Shown here one piece after another: positions 1 to 7,793 of a DNA stretch of 64,000 nucleotides. Position numbers and translations under genes: made by a program. The notes beneath the pieces are model-generated. The model did not search any database. It was not told the DNA's origin and worked only from the letters and a program-made list of their open reading frames with translations. This stretch comes from an uncultured Bacilli bacterium. GTDB taxonomy: Bacteria > Bacillota_I > Bacilli_A > RFN20 > CAG-826. Location of the stretch: the NCBI GenBank assembly GCA_944363565.1, contig CALVUI010000001.1:186001-250000 (forward strand), given 5' to 3'. Within the stretch, counting starts at the first letter, position 1, and each line of letters opens with the position of its first letter.

Positions 1-405
1 GAAGAGGGAAGGGGTGAAGACCTCGTCCATCGTGAGGCCATAACGGGCCATGAGGGCCGAGGAATTAGCGATGAAGGCCTCATAGCTTTCCTGACTGGCT
101 CCGTTGTAAAAAGAAAGGCAGGGGATCGAGCCGTCCAGGACGAAGTCCGAGAAGGCCCTTTCGAGGACGATACAGGGGTAGCAGTTTTCCCCAAAGAGAC
201 CGAGGAGGACGTCGCGGCCCGCGTCCACCATTTCGAAGACCTCATCGACATCGGTGATCTTGGTCAGCTCCTCGTAACCGTAGGCCTCGTCAATGTAGGG
301 CAAATCGCCGTCATGGTCGAGAATATAGGGTTTTTGCGCTGTAGGCCCGCAGGAAAAGAGGGAGAAGAGGGGCACTAGGACAAAAAAGAGCCGGCTTTTC
401 CGCAT
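1..405 (-). CDS. Thioredoxin-like lipoprotein, C-terminus cut by window edge
   Basis: Seen: starting at the ATG on the minus strand, the reading frame is open to the left edge (135 residues visible, no stop). A basic N-terminus (MRKSR) and hydrophobic core lead to a lipobox-like LFSC with Cys19, so the mature protein is probably lipid-anchored outside the membrane. A CxxC motif, C75-Y-P-C78, follows the hydrophobic strand LLGLFGEN, as in thioredoxin folds. Known: CxxC thioredoxin-like lipoproteins act in extracytoplasmic thiol exchange. Inference: a surface disulfide reductase or a thioredoxin-fold binding protein. A TATAAT hexamer lies 5 nt before the ATG. The gene is divergent from the VanZ-type gene. 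The fold is moderately sure, the substrate unknown. Confidence 0.7.
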   Translation of the reverse strand, partial: MRKSRLFFVLVPLFSLFSCGPTAQKPYILDHDGDLPYIDEAYGYEELTKITDVDEVFEMVDAGRDVLLGLFGENCYPCIVLERAFSDFVLDGSIPCLSFYNGASQESYEAFIANSSALMARYGLTMDEVFTPSLF

Positions 406-410
406 GGCTC

Positions 411-416
411 ATTATA
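411..416 (-). promoter_or_regulatory. -10 hexamer of the thioredoxin-like lipoprotein, leaderless layout
   Basis: TATAAT on the minus strand ends 5 nt before the ATG. With the usual 6-7 nt from -10 to the transcription start, the mRNA would begin at or beside the start codon. No Shine-Dalgarno fits in the gap. Confidence 0.6.
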
Positions 417-443
417 AACATTTTCTCTCCCTTACCTCTCCTT

Positions 444-449
444 TAAAAT
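444..449 (+). promoter_or_regulatory. -10 hexamer of the VanZ-type gene, leaderless layout
   Basis: TAAAAT lies 7 nt before the ATG of the VanZ-type gene, so the predicted transcription start is one base before the codon. It sits back to back with the promoter of the divergent lipoprotein gene. Confidence 0.55.
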
Positions 450-456
450 CTAGTCC

Positions 457-2211
457 ATGGAAGAAAGGAAGGCCCTCAAAAGGAAGGCCCCGGCCCGGGC
501 CTATGTTTACTTGACCCTTTCCCTTTTGGCCGCTTCCTTTACCCTTATCGAAGCCTCGCTTGGGGGTTCGGCGAGCGGCGTCCAAAGTGATTTCGTGAGC
601 CAAATCGGCGCCTTCTTCATCAACCTCTTCGGTTCGGAGGACGAACCCGAGCCCCTGAAGCCGACCTCGATCCAACTCGTTTCCGATTCTTCGTTTTTGG
701 GTGAAGGGACGATCGCCCAGGGGACTTCGAGCCGTCTGGGATTTGAAATCGCCTATCCCAAGACCGGGGCCTACGACCAAAGCGTCGAAATCACCCGCCT
801 CCAGGGGGAAGAATGTGATTATTCCCTGGTCTATTCTTCCGGGAATGTCCAAGGGAACGTCCTCAATTCCTATGTCAACGTCATCGGGAACAACCCGGGG
901 GAGTACGCCTTAAAAGTCGAGGTAGCGGATTCCGTTTCCTATCAATACGACTTCACGGTCCTCGAATGCCCGGCTCCATCCGAATTTAGTCTCCCAGTCC
1001 CCCTTCCCGAAAAAATGGAAACCGGGGAAGCCATCTTCCTACCCCTTCTGCTCGAAGATTCGAGCGGCAAGGCCCTTTCCCGCCTCAATCTAAGCGGGGA
1101 GGAAAACGAGGAAGAAGTGACCTCTCTCCTCGACCATTATCTAAGGCGGGTCTACGATCCCGCCAAGGCCGAAGCGAAGATCGATGGGGAAGGACTCTAT
1201 TATGAAGGCGAGGTCCTCTATGCCGAAAAACCGGGGACCTACCATATCGAAATCGGTCCATATGCAGGAACCGTCGAGGTGACGGGGGCTGAGGTCAGTC
1301 CTTCCTCTTTCAGCATTGCCCAAAGCGGTCAGACTTACCTCAACGGTTATGACTTTGCCGAAGACGGGGGCAATGCCTTGCTATTGGAGGCCGAGGGCCT
1401 TCCCGAAGACGCCGGGGTCGCCTTTGCCCTAAGGAGTGAGGACGCCTTGAAGGCCAAGATCAAACCGGTCGGGAAAGACCAAGCCATCCTTTATGGTTAC
1501 CGTAAAGAAGGGGAAGTGGAGGTCAGGGCCTTCGTCCCAGGACATGAATCCGAGGGCGAAAGGATCCTCATCGACATCCAAAGGGCGGTCCCGACTGACC
1601 TTAAGGTAAACGGAAACGACCAAGGTCTCAGCCTCAGTGCCGGGAGCCAGATGAACCTCGATGTCGTCTTGGAACCGGCGATCAGCGCCGGATCGCCTTT
1701 GGTCGGGACCTCCAGCGATCCAAGCATCGTCGAGGTCATCGGTAGCGGAACCCCAAACTTAGCGTTGCGGGGGATCAAAACCGGGAAGGCCAGTGTTACC
1801 GTGTCTAGTCCAGACAACGAAGAACTGAAGGTCACGGTCGATATCGAGGTCAAGCCGAGGGCCGCAATCAACGAGGATAACAGTATGGCCTTCGCCGGGT
1901 TCATCCGGAAATTCGTCGGCCATTTCTTGGTTTTCTTCGTTCAGGGTCTCTTTGCTTTCTTGGCCGTCTACCACCTTTGGCCCCAGGAACGGAAAAAGGA
2001 CCGCCTTCTCCTCTCTTTGTTGATATCCATTATCTTTGCCCTTTTGGTCGGCATCGTTTCCGAATGCATCCAGTTCTTCATCCCCCTGCGGGGTCCGAAG
2101 GTCAGCGACGTCGGCTTAGATGTGGCGGGGTCCGCCCTTGGGGCCCTCATCCCCCTTCTATGGAAGTTATTCAGGAAAGAGCCTAAAAAGGAAGACTCGC
2201 AAAAGCCTTGA
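457..2211 (+). CDS. VanZ-family membrane protein with large Ig-like extracellular insert
   Basis: Seen: 584 residues. A basic N-terminus precedes a first membrane helix (about 13-34), then a VanZ-like juxtamembrane stretch (EASLGGSASGVQSDF). A long acidic, strand-rich region follows (about 60-475) with bacterial Ig-like features, including a Big_2-like repeat near 395-470 (STSDPSIVEV-type SSDPSIVEVIG and KTGKASVTV). The C-terminus has three further helices with the VanZ signature (SECIQFFIPLRG, then DVGLDVAGSALGA). Known: VanZ proteins are small membrane proteins, some linked to glycopeptide resistance; Ig-like repeats mediate surface binding. Inference: the Ig region sits outside the cell as an insertion between VanZ helices 1 and 2. 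The last 29 bp overlap the convergent kinase gene. The VanZ call is firm, the role unknown. Confidence 0.8.
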   Translation: MEERKALKRKAPARAYVYLTLSLLAASFTLIEASLGGSASGVQSDFVSQIGAFFINLFGSEDEPEPLKPTSIQLVSDSSFLGEGTIAQGTSSRLGFEIAYPKTGAYDQSVEITRLQGEECDYSLVYSSGNVQGNVLNSYVNVIGNNPGEYALKVEVADSVSYQYDFTVLECPAPSEFSLPVPLPEKMETGEAIFLPLLLEDSSGKALSRLNLSGEENEEEVTSLLDHYLRRVYDPAKAEAKIDGEGLYYEGEVLYAEKPGTYHIEIGPYAGTVEVTGAEVSPSSFSIAQSGQTYLNGYDFAEDGGNALLLEAEGLPEDAGVAFALRSEDALKAKIKPVGKDQAILYGYRKEGEVEVRAFVPGHESEGERILIDIQRAVPTDLKVNGNDQGLSLSAGSQMNLDVVLEPAISAGSPLVGTSSDPSIVEVIGSGTPNLALRGIKTGKASVTVSSPDNEELKVTVDIEVKPRAAINEDNSMAFAGFIRKFVGHFLVFFVQGLFAFLAVYHLWPQERKKDRLLLSLLISIIFALLVGIVSECIQFFIPLRGPKVSDVGLDVAGSALGALIPLLWKLFRKEPKKEDSQKP

Positions 2212-2989
2212 GTTTTTCCTCGGCGATTTGTAGGAAAATGGGAAGCCCGTCCAATTGGTAACGGTATAGGGCCCAGTAGTACCAAAGGGCATCCTGGAAG
2301 TGGATGATCCTCTTAAGATTAACGACATCGTTTTCCGTCGCCGTTCCCAAAGTACCCTCGAGGAGGGCTCTGGCCTTTTCTTCTCCCTTGATGCCGTTTT
2401 CGCTGAGGACGCTTCCGACATCGAAGAGGGGAGTGCAGGCCCCGCTGAATTCGAGGTCGATGAACTTGATATTTCCCTTCTCGTCCTTCAAGACATTGCC
2501 CCTCACCATGTCGTTATGGGAGGGAAAGGGGGCATGGGCCTTTTCGGCCTCCTTATAGTCATCGATGGCCTTTTGCAGGGCTTTTTCATCGATATCCTTC
2601 CCTTTTGCGCCGTTTTTGTAGTATTCCAAGCGGTCGATGGGCCTGAAGGATCCGTAGTCCTTGCCGGGTTTTAGTTCGTGCAGTTCCTTGATTCTTTTCC
2701 CTAAGTCATAAAGGGTGGCGGCATCGGTATCAGGACCTAAAAATGGATGGTGGCCCGCCAGATACTCGGCGATGTAGTCGCCGTTAGATTCGAAGATATA
2801 GAGGCGGGGGAAGAGGTTTCCTTGGCCCGCTTTGAAGATGGCTTCCTCGGATTTGGGGTCGTAGAAATGGGGGTCGCTCTGCATCTTGAAACGGACCAGG
2901 CGGTTGGGAGGCGCCAAAAAGATCCGGTTGCTCAAACCCCCTTCGATGGGTTTCAGGTTCTGGTCCAGAAAGAGGGAGGGACTGATCAT
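2183..2989 (-). CDS. LicA-like choline/aminoglycoside kinase family protein
   Basis: Seen: 268 residues with the catalytic loop SHNDMVRGN (HxDxxxxN type) near 156-164 and the metal-binding segment FIDLEFSG near 177-184, both diagnostic for the APH/choline kinase fold. The N-terminus has a nucleotide-loop-like segment (GGLSNRIFLA). Known: LicA-type kinases phosphorylate choline or ethanolamine for decoration of surface polymers; relatives phosphorylate other small alcohols. The start overlaps the stop of rqcH by 4 nt (ATGA), so the two are probably translationally coupled. Inference: a choline or ethanolamine kinase; the substrate cannot be read from sequence, and no other lic gene is in the window. 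Confidence 0.8.
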   Translation of the reverse strand: MISPSLFLDQNLKPIEGGLSNRIFLAPPNRLVRFKMQSDPHFYDPKSEEAIFKAGQGNLFPRLYIFESNGDYIAEYLAGHHPFLGPDTDAATLYDLGKRIKELHELKPGKDYGSFRPIDRLEYYKNGAKGKDIDEKALQKAIDDYKEAEKAHAPFPSHNDMVRGNVLKDEKGNIKFIDLEFSGACTPLFDVGSVLSENGIKGEEKARALLEGTLGTATENDVVNLKRIIHFQDALWYYWALYRYQLDGLPIFLQIAEEKLKAFASLPF

Positions 2990-4377
2990 CTCTTGACCCC
3001 GCCATCGATGAAGGCCTTGCGGAACAATGGATCGATGTCTTTGACGAAGAGCGATTTGTAGGTATTGAGGATGACTTGTCCGGGGACGTTGCCCTTGCGG
3101 AGGTCGCCCTTGAGGGCATGAATGACTTCCCCGCCTTCGAGCCCGGCGGCATAGACGGCCAAAGAGGCCGCGAAGTCGATTTCCCGCTGGCTCGGGTTTT
3201 CTTTTCTTAAGACCACGTGGGGCCCGCTATGGTCCTTGACGTGGAACCAGTGGAAGCGCGGGTTCTTGGTATAAAGGAAGGTGAGGGCGTCGTTTTCCTT
3301 GGCACTATGGCCATAGTAGGCCTTGAGGGAACCCCCGCAGGTGACTAGGCGGGGCAGGGGCTTGCCGCCCTTGACGTCCTTCTTCCTCTTATGGGTCATG
3401 TCGCTCATGCCCAAGGTTTCCTCGAGCAAGGCCTCATCGGCCCCTTCGAGGAACTCCAAAAGTTCCCTTTTCTCTTCGAGTTCGGCTTGGCACGTCTTGC
3501 GGTTTTCCGCGATTTGGCTGAGGGCGGTTTTGGCCTTCTTGGCCCTTTGGAAGTACTTCTCGGCGGTGAGGCTCAGCTTCAAATGGGGGTCGAAGGGATA
3601 TTCCTTGCCCTCGTAGAGGAGGACCCCCTTCTCATAATCGAGGCCTTCGCCGGTATAGAAGGCGCTGCCGATGTTCCCGTCGTCGAGGTGGAGGCGGGCC
3701 TCTTCCTCGTCTTTTTGATAGGCCTCGAGCTTTCTTTCCAGAAGCTTGATCCGCCGTTTGGTCTCGAGGATCTGGCGGCCGTAGCGGTCCTTCCGCCTTT
3801 CTTCCTTTAATTGGGCCTCTCTTTCCTCCCCCTTCTCCAAATAGCGTTCGAGATCCTCCGGCCCGTATTGTTCGAGGGGCTGGAAGGTCTTCTTCGGTGG
3901 CAGGTAGGCCATCCCTCTTAAGATGGGACGACTGCTATCTAGGGAAGAAGGCCGGTAGGCGGCGATGATCTTGTCATTTTCGTCGAGGAGGATGAGGTTG
4001 GGGTGGTGGGAGACGGCTTCATAGACCAGGCGCCTGGTCACTTCCTGATAGGCGGCGTCGTTGATTTTCAGTTCGAAGACGAGGATCCGGTCCCCGGCCA
4101 CCGGGGAGACGGAGACGACGAGGGCGTTTTGAAGTTCGCTTTTAAGGACCGAAAGGAAGGAGGATTCGAAGGATCTGACCTTTTCCTCGGTTTCCGAAAG
4201 AAGGACCATCGGTTCATTCCCATCGAGGGTGAAGAATAGTCTTTTATAAGAGGTGCCGGAGACGGAAAAGGCCACGGCCTTGTGGCTATAGAGGACGGGG
4301 CGTCCGATGTGGTGGCCCCTCAGGGTCTTTTCGAGATAGGCGGCCAAAATGCCGTAGAAGGGAGCTTTGAAATTCAC
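2986..4377 (-). CDS. rqcH: RqcH/NFACT-family ribosome quality control protein, short form
   Basis: Seen: 463 residues starting with GTG. An NFACT-N-like domain (about 1-170) contains the Asp-Arg pair (GDRILVFEL), a charged coiled-coil region spans about 180-330, and a C-terminal NFACT-R-like domain has FHVKDHSGPHVVLR and GNVPGQVILN. Known: RqcH binds obstructed large subunits and adds Ala tails to stalled chains; the DR pair is needed for tailing; usual length is about 560-570. Here the helix-hairpin-helix section between NFACT-N and the coiled coil is not recognisable. The gene is divergent from gmk over a 55 bp gap and followed by the LicA-like kinase with a 4 nt overlap. A TAATAT hexamer 6 nt before GTG predicts a leaderless mRNA. 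Confidence 0.85.
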   Translation of the reverse strand: MNFKAPFYGILAAYLEKTLRGHHIGRPVLYSHKAVAFSVSGTSYKRLFFTLDGNEPMVLLSETEEKVRSFESSFLSVLKSELQNALVVSVSPVAGDRILVFELKINDAAYQEVTRRLVYEAVSHHPNLILLDENDKIIAAYRPSSLDSSRPILRGMAYLPPKKTFQPLEQYGPEDLERYLEKGEEREAQLKEERRKDRYGRQILETKRRIKLLERKLEAYQKDEEEARLHLDDGNIGSAFYTGEGLDYEKGVLLYEGKEYPFDPHLKLSLTAEKYFQRAKKAKTALSQIAENRKTCQAELEEKRELLEFLEGADEALLEETLGMSDMTHKRKKDVKGGKPLPRLVTCGGSLKAYYGHSAKENDALTFLYTKNPRFHWFHVKDHSGPHVVLRKENPSQREIDFAASLAVYAAGLEGGEVIHALKGDLRKGNVPGQVILNTYKSLFVKDIDPLFRKAFIDGGVKR

Positions 4378-4383
4378 CTTAAA

Positions 4384-4389
4384 ATATTA
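4384..4389 (-). promoter_or_regulatory. -10 hexamer of rqcH, leaderless layout
   Basis: TAATAT on the minus strand, preceded by an extended -10 TGC, ends 6 nt before the GTG start. This places the expected transcription start on the G of GTG. Confidence 0.6.
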
Positions 4390-4396
4390 GCACCAT

Positions 4397-4426
4397 TTGC
4401 CTAAAAGGCCCATTAGGGCCTATAAT
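4397..4426 (+). promoter_or_regulatory. Promoter of gmk, leaderless layout
   Basis: A -35-like TTGCCT (4397-4402) and a perfect TATAAT (4421-4426) are separated by 18 bp. The ATG follows 6 nt after the hexamer, so transcription should start on its A. It faces the rqcH promoter within the same 55 bp. Confidence 0.7.
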
Positions 4427-4432
4427 TTGGAA

Positions 4433-5005
4433 ATGGAAGAAAAAGGTTTGCTCATCATCCTCTCTGGCCCCAGCGGCGTCGGCAAGGGAACCGTGCGTCA
4501 GGAGCTCATGAAGGATCCTTCTTTGAACCTTTATTATTCGGTCTCGATGACGACCCGGAAACAAAGGCCGGGGGAAGTCGAAGGCCGGGAGTATTATTTC
4601 GTTGACGAGGATACCTTCCGTCAGAACGTCAAGAGCGGAAACCTTTTGGAATACGCGAAATTCGTCGGTAATTACTACGGAACCCCGCGCGACAAGGTCG
4701 AACAGAAGCGGAAGGAAGGCAAGAACGTCTTGCTGGAAATCGAAGTCAGCGGGACCCTCCAGGTCCTCGGCAAACTCCGGGACGACCCCGGGGTTGTTTC
4801 CATCTTCTTGGTGCCGCCTAGCCTCCAGGACCTCGAATGCCGGATCCGGGGCCGCAAGACCGAATGCGAGGAAATGATCGCCGAACGCCTCGAAAAGGCC
4901 CGGGGCGAGCTCTGCTGCGGCCATTACTACCAACACCAGGTCATCAACGACGACCTCCACCGGACGGTGGAAGAGATCGCCTCCATCATCAAAGCCCGCC
5001 TCTAA
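4433..5005 (+). CDS. gmk: Guanylate kinase
   Basis: Seen: 190 residues from the ATG at 4433, with a P-loop near the start (LSGPSGVGKGT), the GMP-binding stretch SVSMTTRKQRPGEVEGREYYFV and the lid segment. Known: phosphorylates GMP to GDP, essential in guanine nucleotide supply; length fits the family. An upstream in-frame TTG would add 12 residues, but it overlaps the -35-like box, so the ATG is preferred. The stop overlaps the priA start by one base (TAATG). In Bacillus gmk is followed by rpoZ and coaBC; both are absent here. Confidence 0.95.
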   Translation: MEEKGLLIILSGPSGVGKGTVRQELMKDPSLNLYYSVSMTTRKQRPGEVEGREYYFVDEDTFRQNVKSGNLLEYAKFVGNYYGTPRDKVEQKRKEGKNVLLEIEVSGTLQVLGKLRDDPGVVSIFLVPPSLQDLECRIRGRKTECEEMIAERLEKARGELCCGHYYQHQVINDDLHRTVEEIASIIKARL

Positions 5006-7200
5006 TGCGCGTCCTTTACGTTATTACCGAAATCGGAAAGCAGTCCCTTTCCAAGCCCTTTACCTATCTTTATGACGGTCATGACCAAGTCGATGTCCGT
5101 TATCGGGTCATGGTCCCTTTCGGACCGCGCGAAATCATGGGTTTCGTGACCCGGGTCGTGGAAACAAACAAGACCAAGAAGGAGCTTGAAGAAGAAACCG
5201 GGATGCCTTTGCGTTATATCAGCCGGGTCATCGACCGCGAACCCCTTTTGGACGACGAGCTGATGAAACTGGCGACCGCGGTCGCCGATTACTACATGGC
5301 TCCCCTTATCAGCGTCCTCCAGGCCATGCTCCCCAAATCCCTTGCCCCGCGCCGCGGGGCTTTGAAGGGGCCCAAGGAAGCCTATGAGAAGTGGGTCCGT
5401 CTTCTAAAAGACGAGGAAAAGGGGCTGACCCCCAAGCAAGTCGAATGCGTGAGGCTCCTAAAAAGAAGCGGCGAGGTCCTTAAAAAAGAGGCCAGCACGC
5501 CCGCCGTCGTGAGGGCCCTGCTCGATAAGGGCATTTTGGAACAGTTCGATAAGCCGCGTAGTCGTTACGTCATCCCCGAAGCCGAACGGGAAGTGGCCCA
5601 TGAGCCGACCCTCGACCAAAGGAACGCCATCGAGGAGATACTTTCTTCATCCCACTCGATCGTCTTGCTCCAAGGGGTGACGGGCTCGGGCAAGACCGAG
5701 GTCTATCTCCGCCTCAGCGAACACTACCTCCAGGAAGGGAAGAACGTCCTGATGCTGGTGCCGGAAATCTCATTGACCCCGGTCATGGTCGAATATTTCT
5801 CCCGCCGTTTCGGACGGGTCATCGCCATCCTCCATAGCGGCTTGACCCCGGCTGAGAAATACGACGAATACCAGCGGATCAAAAGGGGAGAGGCCCGGAT
5901 CGTGGTCGGGGCCAGAAGCGCCATCTTCGCGCCCTTAGAAAACATCGGCCTCATCGTCATCGACGAAGAGCACGTCGATAGCTACAAGCAATCGACGGCG
6001 CCTTTCTACCATGCCCGGGAAACCGCCATCATGCGTTCGAAGATCAACGGGGCAAAGGTGGTTTTGGGCTCGGCGACCCCGAGTCTTGAAACCAAGGCCC
6101 GGGCCATGCGCGGGATCTACGGCTACGCCTCCTTGCCGCGACGAATCAGCGGCCAGGGGCTACCCACCACCACCATTGTTGACATGCGGTCCCAGGAGAG
6201 CAAGGGGAGCGTCAAACACATCTTCTCCAAGCAATTGATCGAGAAGATCGGTGAAAAGATCGGCAAGCAGGAACAAGTCATCCTCCTATTAAATAGACGG
6301 GGCTACTCTTCCTACATTACCTGTGAGAAGTGCGGATACGTCTTCGAGTGCCCCGATTGCGGGAGTCCCTTGACCTACCACTACGAGGACCAGATGCTCA
6401 AGTGCCACCACTGCGACTTCATTTTGTATTTCCCCAAGGTCTGTCCCCAATGTGGTTCCTCCTCCTTGGCCCGGGTCGGCTTTGGGACCGAGCGGGTCAT
6501 GAAGGAAATCGCCGATCTCTTCCCTAGTGCCAGGGCCGCCCGCCTTGATAGCGATGCCGGGAAGGTGGCGAAAAACGTTGCTTCCTTGACCAAGGCCTTC
6601 AAGAACCACGAGTACGACATATTGGTCGGGACCGAAATGATTGCCAAGGGCCATGACTTCCCCCTCGTCACTTTGGTCGGGGACGTCTTGGCCGACATAG
6701 GCCTCAATCTCTCGACCTACCGGGCCAGCGAAAGGACCTTCAACCTCATCGCCCAGGCCGTCGGACGTTCGGGTCGGGCTAAAAGGAAGGGCGAGGCCTT
6801 GATCCAAACCTACAGTCCCTCCCATTACGCCATCGTCTACGGGGCCAAGCAGGACTACGAGGCCTTCTTCAGACGGGAAATGATGGCCAGGAAGACCTTC
6901 GGCTATCCTCCCTATTACTTCCTAATCGAGGTCCGGTTCCTGGCCGACAAGGAAGAAAAGGCCGCCAGGGCGGCTGCCGATTTCAAGCGGGTGGCCCTCC
7001 TTCAGGGCTTCAAGGACCTCGAAATCGTCGGTCCCGGGACCCCCTTCCTTTCCTTCTTCCAGGGGAAGTACCGGCGGACCTTGCTTTTCAAATACAAAGA
7101 CGGGACCCTTTTGCGGAGATTTCTGCGCCAGGAAGTCGAAAGAATATCGGGAAAAGGTGGAGTTGAAGCCGAAATCGAAGTTGATCCCCTTGATTCCTAA
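5005..7200 (+). CDS. priA: Primosomal helicase PriA
   Basis: Seen: 731 residues from the ATG overlapping the gmk stop. The order is a 3-prime-end-binding N-terminal domain, winged helix region, Walker A GVTGSGKTEVY near 225, DEEH box, paired zinc cysteines (CEKCGYVFECPDC, then CHHC and CPQC), and helicase motifs V-VI (VGTEMIAKGHD, AQAVGRSGRA). Known: a 3-prime to 5-prime SF2 helicase that restarts stalled forks by loading the primosome with DnaD, DnaB and DnaI; the latter two appear later in this window. A longer upstream reading (from 4837) only reads gmk in another frame. No missing motif noticed. Confidence 0.95.
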   Translation: MRVLYVITEIGKQSLSKPFTYLYDGHDQVDVRYRVMVPFGPREIMGFVTRVVETNKTKKELEEETGMPLRYISRVIDREPLLDDELMKLATAVADYYMAPLISVLQAMLPKSLAPRRGALKGPKEAYEKWVRLLKDEEKGLTPKQVECVRLLKRSGEVLKKEASTPAVVRALLDKGILEQFDKPRSRYVIPEAEREVAHEPTLDQRNAIEEILSSSHSIVLLQGVTGSGKTEVYLRLSEHYLQEGKNVLMLVPEISLTPVMVEYFSRRFGRVIAILHSGLTPAEKYDEYQRIKRGEARIVVGARSAIFAPLENIGLIVIDEEHVDSYKQSTAPFYHARETAIMRSKINGAKVVLGSATPSLETKARAMRGIYGYASLPRRISGQGLPTTTIVDMRSQESKGSVKHIFSKQLIEKIGEKIGKQEQVILLLNRRGYSSYITCEKCGYVFECPDCGSPLTYHYEDQMLKCHHCDFILYFPKVCPQCGSSSLARVGFGTERVMKEIADLFPSARAARLDSDAGKVAKNVASLTKAFKNHEYDILVGTEMIAKGHDFPLVTLVGDVLADIGLNLSTYRASERTFNLIAQAVGRSGRAKRKGEALIQTYSPSHYAIVYGAKQDYEAFFRREMMARKTFGYPPYYFLIEVRFLADKEEKAARAAADFKRVALLQGFKDLEIVGPGTPFLSFFQGKYRRTLLFKYKDGTLLRRFLRQEVERISGKGGVEAEIEVDPLDS

Positions 7201-7205
7201 TCTTT

Positions 7206-7220
7206 GTGATAACATATCAC
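7206..7220. repeat. Short inverted repeat upstream of the 178-residue gene
   Basis: GTGATA-ACA-TATCAC is a 6 bp perfect inverted repeat with 3 bp spacer, just after the priA stop and about 15 bp before the next start codon. It could be an operator; no regulator is identified. Confidence 0.35.
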
Positions 7221-7235
7221 AACGTAGGAACACGC

Positions 7236-7772
7236 ATGATAACCATTACATTCCTCGGACTCGACCAGTTCGTGGTCGGCCACTATAGCAAGGAACATTC
7301 GGCCAACCTGGCCTCCCTTTTTGAAATCGAAGAGGACCAGCTCGACTTTTTGGCTCCCAACCTTTTGACCTTCCACCAAGGGGTCGAACAGACCTCGTGG
7401 AACACCCTCGTCAAGGTCTACGCCCCGGAAGAGGCGATGGGCCTAGAAGACAAGGTCGCCAAATATCTGATGGAGACCGTCAAGGACTTCTCGATCAACG
7501 TCAAGGTCGTCTTCGAGTACTACCACCGCCATCACCTCCACGAATACGTCAATGAAGACTATCCGCGTTTCATCACCGAATCGAACATCGTGAAGGAAGA
7601 GGAAGAATACTACGAAGAGGAAGAAGTCGGGGATGGGGCCGATCCCCGGGACCGGAGCGATCTCGATCCCTATGACGAGAACCAGATCTACCTCGGCAAT
7701 GCCTTCGAAGGCTTCGAGGGGAAACTGGAAAAGGCCCGCAAGGAAAAATTGGACAAGGATAAGGGCAATTAG
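7236..7772 (+). CDS. Conserved-looking acidic protein of unknown function
   Basis: Seen: 178 residues. The first ~110 look globular (MITITFLGLDQFVVG, then HQGVEQTSWNTLV) with no signal or membrane segment; the C-terminal ~60 are highly charged, with runs of Glu (YYEEEEVGDG) and Asp. The chosen ATG follows an AGGAA Shine-Dalgarno-like motif; a GTG at 7206 would add 10 residues inside the inverted repeat. It lies between priA and the RsmB-like gene, where Bacillus has def and fmt, but has no resemblance to a deformylase or formyltransferase. I do not recognise the family. The place suggests a translation-related or ribosome-associated role (inference only). Confidence 0.75.
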   Translation: MITITFLGLDQFVVGHYSKEHSANLASLFEIEEDQLDFLAPNLLTFHQGVEQTSWNTLVKVYAPEEAMGLEDKVAKYLMETVKDFSINVKVVFEYYHRHHLHEYVNEDYPRFITESNIVKEEEEYYEEEEVGDGADPRDRSDLDPYDENQIYLGNAFEGFEGKLEKARKEKLDKDKGN

Positions 7773-7793
7773 GCCCAAGGGAGGTACACCAAC

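Noticed and set aside
2183-2211. Overlapping 3-prime ends of the VanZ-type and kinase genes as evidence of an error
   Set aside because: Both frames are intact and end in proper stops; short convergent overlaps recur in this window (tyrS/XRE, dnaI/mutM-coaE).
7204-7230. A sigma-A promoter TTGTGA / TAGGAA before the 178-residue gene
   Set aside because: The spacing is only 15 bp and the -10 matches poorly; AGGAA near the ATG is more likely a ribosome site, so it is not counted among the leaderless cases.
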